From assembly GCA_023389135.1 (NCBI GenBank), contig JAEWEX010000435.1, positions 1 to 5,324 of the forward strand: a stretch of 5,324 bases of DNA. Reading direction: 5' to 3'. Position numbers and translations under genes: made by a program. This stretch comes from Pseudomonadota bacterium. GTDB lineage: Bacteria > Pseudomonadota > Alphaproteobacteria > Rhizobiales > Methylopilaceae. The notes below the pieces were generated by a model, which saw only the letters and a program-made list of their open reading frames with translations, was not told the DNA's origin and did no database searches. This document shows positions 1-5,324 of the stretch, piece after piece. Each line of letters starts with the position of its first letter. Positions within the stretch are counted from its first letter, which is position 1.

Positions 1-128
1 TCGTGGAGCCGGGGGACGACACCCCGCTTGCGGATATTGCGGACGCCGCGGGACGTGCGCTCGGCCCGGCCGGCGGCGCGCGGGGGCACGTGAGCGGCAC
101 CTTCTTCCACGCCATCGCACCGGCCTGA
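1..128 (+). CDS. C-terminal end of an unrecognised protein (partial)
   Basis: An open frame enters from the left edge (first complete codon at 3) and ends at TGA 126-128, giving 41 visible residues that finish in GTFFHAIAPA. About 35 of its 41 codons end in G or C, like the certain genes in this window, which supports real coding. The visible part is rich in Ala, Gly and Asp. It has no catalytic motif, membrane segment or recognisable domain, so no function can be given. It runs in the same direction as the DSF synthase gene, but a 161-base gap with regulatory-looking sequence separates them, so a shared operon is not obvious. The start and most of the gene lie outside the window. Confidence 0.6.
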   Translation, partial: VEPGDDTPLADIADAAGRALGPAGGARGHVSGTFFHAIAPA

Positions 129-150
129 GCCGAGGCACACTACGTTTCCC

Positions 151-232
151 GTTAACCGTAAGCTCAGGAAATCGGGGAGAAGACCTTCCGTCGCAGCGCT
201 TTCACAGCCACAATTTACCAATTGTTAACCGT
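151..232 (+). repeat. Pair of 9-bp direct repeats GTTAACCGT upstream of rpfF
   Basis: GTTAACCGT occurs exactly at 151-159 and again at 224-232, in the non-coding leader before the DSF synthase gene. The starts are 73 bases apart, close to seven helical turns, so a protein bound at both would face the same side of the DNA. The core GTTAAC is itself a palindrome. AT-rich 9-mers repeated in such GC-rich DNA suggest paired regulator sites. The regulator is unknown and the repeat could be chance. Confidence 0.4.
211..229 (+). promoter_or_regulatory. CtrA-like box overlapping a perfect inverted repeat upstream of rpfF
   Basis: Two overlapping patterns are seen. CAATT (211-215) and AATTG (220-224) form a perfect inverted repeat around TACC. 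TTTA (214-217), seven bases, then TTAAC (225-229) matches the alphaproteobacterial CtrA consensus TTAA-N7-TTAAC with one mismatch. The site lies 61 bases before the chosen rpfF start, a plausible promoter distance. Either a dimeric repressor/activator or CtrA could bind. The call depends on the host being an alphaproteobacterium and is an inference from pattern alone. Confidence 0.35.
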
Positions 233-279
233 GGGGCCGTTGCGGCGGCGGCTCCCGGTCGGAGGGGGAGCCGCGCGGC

Positions 280-283
280 AGGA
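280..283 (+). promoter_or_regulatory. Ribosome binding site deciding the rpfF start
   Basis: AGGA lies six bases before ATG 290, a normal Shine-Dalgarno spacing, and favours that start over the in-frame ATG at 356. A longer purine run, GGAGGGGGAG at 261-270, lies about 20 bases upstream of ATG 290. It is too distant for optimal use by that codon, but it may help recruit the ribosome. Confidence 0.5.
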
Positions 284-289
284 TGAGCG

Positions 290-1321
290 ATGGCGGTCGC
301 GGGCGAACCAAGATCGGACGGACCGGCGCCCGCGCGCCGGCCTGACGAGCAGCGCATGGCCGGCCCGGCATCGTGGCCGACAATCGTCACGCCAGACGCC
401 ACACCGCGTCCGGCCGAGGTCGGCGCGGAGGCGATCGCCCGCCGGATCGCGGAAAAATCCTATGCCTGCCTCGACGTCACATTCGAGCCGGCCCATGGAA
501 TCGTCTGGTGCATGACGCGCGCCGACGCCGCCTCCAGCTTTTCGCCCGCCCTGCTGGACGAGATCCTCGATGTCCAGGGGCTGATCCGGGCGGCCGGCGC
601 GACCTGGCGCTCGTCGCGCGGTGCGCCTGTCCGGTATTTCGTTGCGGGCTCACAGCAGCCGGGCGTCTACAGCCTGGGCGGCGACCTCGAGTTCTTCGCG
701 GGCTGCATCCGCCGCGGCGACCGCGGGGGACTGCAGCGCTACGCCCGGGCCTGCATCGAGATCGTCCACGCCAACTTCACCGGCCTCGACCTGCCGATCC
801 TGACGGTCGCGCTGATTCAGGGCGATGCGCTGGGCGGCGGCTTCGAGACCGCGCTGTCCTGCGACATCATCGTGGCGGAGAAGAGCGCCAAGTTCGGCCT
901 GCCGGAGATCCTCTTCAACCTGTTTCCCGGAATGGGTGCGCTCAGCTTCCTCGGGCGCCGGCTCGGCATCGCGCAGGCGCGGCGCCTCGTGCTGTCGGGC
1001 CGCATCTACACCGCCGCCGAGCTTCACGACATGGGCGTCATCGACGTGGTGGCCGAGGACGGCAAGGGCGAGATGGCGCTGCGCGAACACCTGGCGCGGC
1101 TGTCGCGCAAGCACGCGGTGCACCATGCGGTGGCCGCCGCCGCGCGGCACGTGCAGCCGCTCGGCTTCGAGGAACTGCGCGACATCAACGATATCTGGGT
1201 CGAAACCGCGCTCGGCCTCAGCGAGGCGGATCTGAAGCGCATGCAGGTGCTGGCGGAGGCGCAGGTGAAACGTCGCGCCGCCCGGACCGACGGCGGCGGC
1301 ATGCCGCCGGCCGCGGAGTAG
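290..1321 (+). CDS. rpfF: DSF-family signal synthase, RpfF-type enoyl-CoA hydratase/thioesterase
   Basis: This 343-residue protein is an RpfF-type member of the crotonase superfamily. Known RpfF enzymes act in the cytoplasm on acyl-carrier-protein-bound fatty acids, dehydrating 3-hydroxyacyl-ACP and releasing a cis-2-unsaturated fatty acid (DSF or BDSF) as a cell-cell signal. Visible hallmarks are the oxyanion-hole segments SLGGDLEFF (residues 128-136) and GDALGGGFETALSC (178-191), then GLPEILFNLFPGMGALSF (203-220). The two glutamates expected at the active site are present as Glu186 and Glu206, 20 residues apart, as in Xanthomonas RpfF (Glu141/Glu161). Similarity to RpfF continues to the C-terminus (for example DIWVETALGL, 301-310), which separates it from ordinary enoyl-CoA hydratases. 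Xanthomonas RpfF has about 289 residues. The excess here is mainly a low-complexity Pro/Ala/Arg-rich N-terminus before residue ~57, so the true start could be Met23 (ATG 356). ATG 290 has the better ribosome site. The gene converges on an rpfC-like gene, supporting the assignment. The exact fatty-acid product cannot be read from sequence. Confidence 0.92.
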   Translation: MAVAGEPRSDGPAPARRPDEQRMAGPASWPTIVTPDATPRPAEVGAEAIARRIAEKSYACLDVTFEPAHGIVWCMTRADAASSFSPALLDEILDVQGLIRAAGATWRSSRGAPVRYFVAGSQQPGVYSLGGDLEFFAGCIRRGDRGGLQRYARACIEIVHANFTGLDLPILTVALIQGDALGGGFETALSCDIIVAEKSAKFGLPEILFNLFPGMGALSFLGRRLGIAQARRLVLSGRIYTAAELHDMGVIDVVAEDGKGEMALREHLARLSRKHAVHHAVAAAARHVQPLGFEELRDINDIWVETALGLSEADLKRMQVLAEAQVKRRAARTDGGGMPPAAE

Positions 1322-1353
1322 GGCATTCCCCGGCCGAGGAACGGCGCGGCCTG
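1322..1353. other. Convergent intergenic gap between rpfF and rpfC, no clear terminator
   Basis: The two genes end tail to tail only 32 bases apart. The gap contains a weak possible hairpin, GCCG (1333-1336) pairing with CGGC (1342-1345) around AGGAA. It has a four-pair stem and no T-run on either strand, so it does not qualify as a convincing intrinsic terminator. Transcripts from either side may run into the opposite gene. Confidence 0.5.
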
Positions 1354-3912
1354 TCAGCTTCCCAGCGTCGCGCGCTCCGCGGCGCCCAGCGTGTCCTCGA
1401 CCGCGGCGCGTACCCGCGCGAACTCCGCCTCAAGCCGGGCCATGTGCTCGCCGCCCTTCGCCGTCAGCTCGGCGGGCGTGATCTCGCGCCAGGCGAGGCA
1501 CATGTCATAGATTTCGCTGGCGCCGACATTGGCGGCGCAACTGCGCAGCGCATGAACGTCCTCGCGGAACGCGACCGCGTCGGCGCCCGCCGTCGAGCGG
1601 CCCAGATCGGCCAGGATGCGCTCGGCATCGACCGTGAACTGGCCCAGCACGTCGGCGAGGAACGGCCGTCCGCCAAGCGCCTCCAGGTCGCGCACCACGC
1701 GCGGGTCGATGGCCGGCCGCTGCCCGAAGCGGAAGCGCGGGTGGGAGGCGATGGCGGTGACGACGTCCGCGGCGGGCGCCGCCTCTTGCGCCGGGAGCGG
1801 GTCGGCCGCGGCCGCCGCCGGCGCCGCGTCTGCGGTCAGCTTGTCGATCATCTCGATCAGCCGCGGCGTCTCGATGGGCTTGGTCAGGCAGGCGTCCATG
1901 CCGGCCTCGAGGCAGCGCGCCTCCGCCTCCGCCGTTGCGTCGGCGGTCAGCGCCACGATGGGAACGTGCCGTTCGCCCAGCGCGGCGAAGCGATAGAGCC
2001 TCGTCGCCTCGATGCCGCTCAGCACCGGCATGTTGACGTCCATCAGCACGATGTCGAACGCGCCGGCGGTGAGCGCCGCCACCGCCTCGTCGCCATTGTC
2101 CACGATGTGGACAGTGTGCCCGGCGCGCTCCAGGACCTTGGCGATCACCTTCTGGTTGGTCTTGTTGTCCTCGGCGACCAGGATAGACAACGCCCGCGAC
2201 GCCGCCCGCTCGGGCATGGTGTCCTGGATCGAGGCGGCCGCGAAGGCCGGGCCCGCGAACGCGATGTGCAGCGCCGCGCCAAGCTCGTCATCGTCCAGCG
2301 GGCGCGACAGCACGCTGCCGTAGCGGCTGCGCAGCACGCCGTCGGGAAGCCCGTCCGCCCGCCCCGCCGCAACCAGCACCATGGCAAGCTCGCCCGTGCC
2401 GAACACCGAGCGCAGCGCGCCGGTGGTCTGGGCGAGGTCCGCGCCGAACCAGGCTTCGTCCACGAACACCAGCGCATGACGCAGTCCCGACCCGGCGATG
2501 CGGGCGAGATGGTTGATGGCCTGGCCAGATCCGTTGGCGACCACGGCGTCGAGACCGCAGCGGGCGAGACGGTCGATCAGCTCGTCCGCAAGCCCGGCAT
2601 CGGCGGACAGGATCAGCGCCGGCGCCTCGCTCGGCTGGACGATGGGCTCCAGTTCCTGCTCGGGGACGCCCGCCTCGATCTCGAACCAGAAGGTCGAGCC
2701 TTCGCCCTGGACGCTGTCGACGCCGATCTCGCCGCCATGAAGTTCCACAAGCTGCTTGACGATGGCGAGGCCGAGCCCGGTGCCGCCGAAGCGGTTGATG
2801 ATGCTCTCGTCGGCCTGGGTGAAGCTGTCGAAGATGCGCTCGCGCGCCTCCGGAGCGATGCCGATGCCGGTGTCGGAGACCTCGAAGCGCAGACGCACCT
2901 CGCCCTCGGCGCGCCGGACCGCGTCCACCGCCACCACCACATGGCCCTGTTCGGTGAACTTGACCGCATTTCCAGCCAGATTGACGAGGCTCTCGCGCAG
3001 CTGGCGCGGATCGGCAAGCACCGAAAGCGGCGTTCGCGGCGTGATGTGGAGCGACAGCCTGAGCCCCTTCATGCGCGCCTGCGCGGACACGGTGGCCTGC
3101 ACCTCCCACAGCATCTCGCGCAGGTCGAATTCCGTGCGGTTGACCGGCATGCGGCCGGCTTCCAGCCGCGAGAAGTCGAGGATGTCGTTGATCAGGGCGA
3201 GCAGCGCGCGGCCGGCGGTGGAGATGGTCCCCGTCATGTCGCGCTGCTCGGCATCGAGCGGCGTGCCCTTGAGCAGGTCGCCCATGCCGATGATGGCGTT
3301 GAGCGGCGTCCTCAGCTCGTGGCTGACGCTCGCCATGAACATGCTCTTGGCCTGGTTGGCGTCCTCGGCCTGCCGCTTGGCCTCCTGCAGCTTGCGGATC
3401 AGCGTGGAGGCGTAGAGCGGCAGGATGATGAGCCCGATCATCAGCCCGGAGGACAGCGACACATGCTCCAGCCAGAACGGCGTGAACGCGATGGCGAGCC
3501 CGAAGCCCGCGACGGCCATGGCCATGCTGCCGAACAGATAGGGCAGCCCGAAGCGGAAGCCGTTGCCGAACACCGTCCACAGGTAGAACGGATAGACGAC
3601 CGCCATGGTCAGCGGGCCCGCATGCAGGCTCCAGGACAGCACGCCGAAATCGGCCAGCATGGCCACCATGCGGCGCGGCACCGACGTGCCGGGACGGTAG
3701 AGCAGATGGGCGAGCAGGCCCACCGCCGCCGCGTAGTAGGCGCCCATGGCGATGCCGTTGGCGGCCAGCGTCTCGCGGGCGCCGGCAACGTCGAACCAGG
3801 CCGCGCCGACCACATAGACCATCAGGATGTGGCCGATCACGAAGCGGTTGACCACCATCTCGTGCTCGAGGTCCGGCCGGCCGGTGAGCCGGGCGCGAAC
3901 GAAGCCGAGCAT
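1354..3912 (-). CDS. rpfC: RpfC-type hybrid sensor histidine kinase (DSF sensor) with extra pseudo-receiver
   Basis: This 852-residue inner-membrane hybrid kinase probably senses the DSF-type signal made by the convergent synthase. In order it has an N-terminal stretch ([12 protein letters not shown], 6-17) resembling the RpfC sensor segment and five or six hydrophobic segments (about 24-170). A signalling helix (171-190) leads to HisKA with [13 protein letters not shown], phospho-His198. HATPase follows, with N box (Asn315), DTGIGI (347-352) and GGTGLGLAI (376-384). A degenerate receiver (~430-553) comes next, then a full receiver (~575-690) with Glu581/Asp582, phospho-Asp625 in VLMDVNMP, Thr656 and Lys678. 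After an Ala/Pro linker (~693-730) comes an HPt domain with [12 protein letters not shown], phospho-His787. Together this makes a His-Asp-His relay. Xanthomonas RpfC has about 726 residues, also with its kinase His at 198; most of the excess here is the extra receiver. ATG 3912 was chosen because it matches the RpfC N-terminus. No strong Shine-Dalgarno precedes it, and a GTG at 3963 would add 17 residues. It lies 58 bases after the GGDEF-EAL gene, probably in one operon. In Xanthomonas the RpfC receiver also restrains RpfF by direct binding. Confidence 0.9.
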   Translation of the reverse strand: MLGFVRARLTGRPDLEHEMVVNRFVIGHILMVYVVGAAWFDVAGARETLAANGIAMGAYYAAAVGLLAHLLYRPGTSVPRRMVAMLADFGVLSWSLHAGPLTMAVVYPFYLWTVFGNGFRFGLPYLFGSMAMAVAGFGLAIAFTPFWLEHVSLSSGLMIGLIILPLYASTLIRKLQEAKRQAEDANQAKSMFMASVSHELRTPLNAIIGMGDLLKGTPLDAEQRDMTGTISTAGRALLALINDILDFSRLEAGRMPVNRTEFDLREMLWEVQATVSAQARMKGLRLSLHITPRTPLSVLADPRQLRESLVNLAGNAVKFTEQGHVVVAVDAVRRAEGEVRLRFEVSDTGIGIAPEARERIFDSFTQADESIINRFGGTGLGLAIVKQLVELHGGEIGVDSVQGEGSTFWFEIEAGVPEQELEPIVQPSEAPALILSADAGLADELIDRLARCGLDAVVANGSGQAINHLARIAGSGLRHALVFVDEAWFGADLAQTTGALRSVFGTGELAMVLVAAGRADGLPDGVLRSRYGSVLSRPLDDDELGAALHIAFAGPAFAAASIQDTMPERAASRALSILVAEDNKTNQKVIAKVLERAGHTVHIVDNGDEAVAALTAGAFDIVLMDVNMPVLSGIEATRLYRFAALGERHVPIVALTADATAEAEARCLEAGMDACLTKPIETPRLIEMIDKLTADAAPAAAAADPLPAQEAAPAADVVTAIASHPRFRFGQRPAIDPRVVRDLEALGGRPFLADVLGQFTVDAERILADLGRSTAGADAVAFREDVHALRSCAANVGASEIYDMCLAWREITPAELTAKGGEHMARLEAEFARVRAAVEDTLGAAERATLGS

Positions 3913-3970
3913 GCCCCCGGTGGAGGCGCGCGTCTGGCGGTCGCGGGCGCTTCTGGCGGTCACGGCGCGG

Positions 3971-5324
3971 TCACGCGGTCTCGGCGAGGCGGTTCTCGCG
4001 CTCCACCAGGTCGACCAGGTCTGCGGCGGGCATGGGACGGCCGTAATGGTAGCCCTGCACCTCGTCGCAGCCTTCCGCGCGCAAGAAGCGCGACTGGTCG
4101 GCGGTCTCCACGCCCTCGGCAAGGATGCCGAGCCCGAGGCTGTGGCCGAGGCTGATGATGGCGCGCACGATCGCCGCGTCGTTGGGATCGCTGGTCAGGT
4201 TGCGGATGAAGCACTGGTCGATCTTCAGCCGGTCGACCGGGAAGCTCTTGACATAGGCGAGCGACGAATAGCCGGTGCCGAAATCGTCGATGGAGCAGGC
4301 GACCCCGCGCTGGCGCAGGCCGCGCAGGCAGCGCGCCACCCGGTCGGTGTCCTGCATGACGATGCTCTCGGTCAGTTCCAGGTCGAGTCGCTGCGGCTCA
4401 AGCCCCGTATCGGCCAGCACCCGCGCGACCAGCGCCTCCACGTCGATCTTGCGGAACTGCACCGGCGAAAGGTTGACGCCGATCCTGAGCGGCGGCAGGC
4501 CGCGCCGGGTCCAGGAGCGCGCCTCGGCGCAGGCGGTGCGCAGCACCCATTCGTTGATGGGCACGATCAGGCCGTTCTCCTCCGCCAGCGGCAGGAACTC
4601 CCCCGGCGAGACGAGGCCGCTGCCGGGCCGGCGCCAGCGCAGCAGCGCCTCCGCGCCGACGATGCGGCCGGTGGCGAGGTCCACCTGCGGCTGGTAGTGC
4701 AGTTCGAACTCGCCGCGCTCCATGGCGCGCGACAGGTCGACCTCCAGCGAGATCGGATCCGGCCCGGCGACGATCATGTCGGCCAGGTAGAGCCGGTGCC
4801 CGTCGCGGCCGCCGGCCTTGGCCTGGTACATGGCGATGTCGGCGTTCTTGAGCAGCTCGTCGACATCGGCTCCGTCGCTCGGATGCACCGCAATGCCGAT
4901 GGAGGCGGACGCATTCAGCTCGCGCCCGTCCACAACGAACGGCTCGCGGAACAGCGCGCCGAGCCGCTCGGCGAGTTCGATGGCGTCGTCGGGACCGGAG
5001 ATGCCGGTCTGCAGGATGGCGAACTCGTCTCCGCCCAGCCGCGCAACGGTGTCCATCTCGCGTACGGTGACGCACAGCCGCGCCGACACCGATTTCAGCA
5101 GCGTGTCGCCGGCCTCGTGGCCGAGCACGTCGTTGACGCCCTTGAACCGGTCGAGGTCGATCAGGTGCAGCGCGAACAGCCGGTCGCCGCGCCGGGAACG
5201 GGCGATCTCGCGGCGGATGCGGTCGTGCAGGAGCGCGCGGTTCGGCAGGTCGGTCAGCGCGTCGTGATGCGCCATGTGGTGCAGGTGGCGCTCCGCGCGC
5301 TTGCGGTCGGTGATGTCCAGGGAG
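3971..5324 (-). CDS. GGDEF-EAL cyclic-di-GMP synthase/phosphodiesterase with upstream PAS-like domain (N-terminus outside window)
   Basis: The frame runs open off the right edge, leaving 450 visible residues and a stop at 3971-3973. It begins with [11 protein letters not shown], the typical end of a PAS/PAC sensor domain, then a GGDEF domain (~17-175) starting [16 protein letters not shown] is intact at residues 97-101, and an inhibitory-site RxxD (Arg88, Asp91) sits five residues before it. The EAL domain (~190-440) keeps the usual catalytic and metal-binding set: EAL at 225-227, Asn284 in NLS, Glu315 in LELTES, Asp346-Asp347 in DDFGTG, Lys367 in KID, Glu406 in EGVE and Gln423 in VQGY. By family knowledge it could both make c-di-GMP from GTP and cleave it to pGpG; one activity often dominates. 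The gene precedes rpfC on the same strand by 58 bases, so co-transcription is likely. The order PAS-GGDEF-EAL near rpfF resembles the BDSF receptor RpfR, but the ligand-binding part is not visible and PAS-GGDEF-EAL proteins are common, so no gene symbol is given. An internal Met at 5275 is not the true start, because the PAS tail is in frame upstream. Confidence 0.93.
   Translation of the reverse strand, partial: SLDITDRKRAERHLHHMAHHDALTDLPNRALLHDRIRREIARSRRGDRLFALHLIDLDRFKGVNDVLGHEAGDTLLKSVSARLCVTVREMDTVARLGGDEFAILQTGISGPDDAIELAERLGALFREPFVVDGRELNASASIGIAVHPSDGADVDELLKNADIAMYQAKAGGRDGHRLYLADMIVAGPDPISLEVDLSRAMERGEFELHYQPQVDLATGRIVGAEALLRWRRPGSGLVSPGEFLPLAEENGLIVPINEWVLRTACAEARSWTRRGLPPLRIGVNLSPVQFRKIDVEALVARVLADTGLEPQRLDLELTESIVMQDTDRVARCLRGLRQRGVACSIDDFGTGYSSLAYVKSFPVDRLKIDQCFIRNLTSDPNDAAIVRAIISLGHSLGLGILAEGVETADQSRFLRAEGCDEVQGYHYGRPMPAADLVDLVERENRLAETA

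Larger units (their letters stand above)
129..289 (+). promoter_or_regulatory. Leader/promoter region of rpfF
   Basis: This 161-base non-coding stretch separates the upstream partial gene from rpfF. Its first two thirds (about 139-232) are markedly AT-richer than the rest of the window and hold the GTTAACCGT pair and the CtrA-like palindrome. The last part is GC-rich with a purine run. I could not assign confident -35/-10 elements, and no terminator hairpin for the upstream gene stands out. Confidence 0.5.

Noticed and set aside
650..1150. Minus-strand 166-codon open frame opposite rpfF
   Set aside because: It is a shadow frame; the plus strand here carries the conserved crotonase active-site motifs.
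1333..1345. Possible bidirectional terminator hairpin
   Set aside because: The stem has only four pairs and there is no T-run on either strand, so chance pairing in GC-rich DNA is as likely.
2288..3580. 430-codon minus-strand open frame inside rpfC
   Set aside because: It is a shifted-frame shadow of the kinase gene, Arg/His/Gly-rich, with no motif of its own.
3913..4122. N-terminal extension of RpfC to the upstream ATG at 4122
   Set aside because: It would overlap the certain EAL-domain coding region by about 150 bases and add 70 low-complexity residues. RpfC similarity starts right after ATG 3912.
373..4155. Very long plus-strand open frame (1260 codons) running through rpfF and antisense to rpfC
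   Set aside because: It is out of phase with rpfF and antisense to rpfC. Its translation is Arg/His/Gly/Ala-rich without any domain, as expected when GC-rich codons leave few stops in mirror frames. The genes on the proper frames have complete domain sets.
4398..5075. 225-codon minus-strand open frame within the GGDEF-EAL gene
   Set aside because: It is a frame-shifted shadow, Arg-rich with no domain, while the main frame has intact GGDEF and EAL motifs.
1..5324. tRNA, rRNA, CRISPR array, insertion sequence or attachment sites
   Set aside because: I saw no tRNA-like arms, regularly spaced repeats, transposase motifs or terminal inverted repeats.

Overview
The window is GC-rich bacterial DNA (GC-rich third codon positions, no introns). 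The protein style suggests an alphaproteobacterium, which is an inference: there is a 'DITDRK' PAS exit followed by '[11 protein letters not shown]' at the GGDEF start, and a CtrA-like box lies upstream of one gene. The order or genus cannot be fixed from this sequence alone.

Layout. Positions 1-128 hold the 3' end of an unrecognised plus-strand gene. Positions 129-289 are a non-coding leader, AT-richer than its surroundings, with a repeated GTTAACCGT and a CtrA-like/palindromic site. Positions 290-1321 (+) encode an RpfF-type enoyl-CoA hydratase/thioesterase, the synthase of DSF-family fatty-acid signals. Its stop lies 32 bases from the stop of a convergent gene at 1354-3912 (-). That gene encodes an RpfC-type membrane hybrid histidine kinase: membrane sensor, HisKA, HATPase, an extra degenerate receiver, a true receiver and an HPt domain. 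Immediately upstream of it on the minus strand, 3971 to beyond 5324 encodes a GGDEF-EAL cyclic-di-GMP enzyme whose N-terminus, with the tail of a PAS-like domain visible, lies outside the window.

How the parts fit. The locus looks like a self-contained diffusible-signal-factor cell-cell communication cassette. RpfF would make a cis-2-unsaturated fatty acid, and RpfC would sense it and run a His-Asp-His phosphorelay. A cyclic-di-GMP enzyme encoded just upstream of rpfC would connect signalling to c-di-GMP level. In Xanthomonas the c-di-GMP output is the HD-GYP regulator RpfG. In Burkholderia/Cronobacter it is the PAS-GGDEF-EAL receptor RpfR, without RpfC. Here an RpfC-type sensor sits next to a GGDEF-EAL protein, and no RpfG is visible. 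This mixed arrangement, plus the additional pseudo-receiver inside RpfC, is the most interesting feature of the window.
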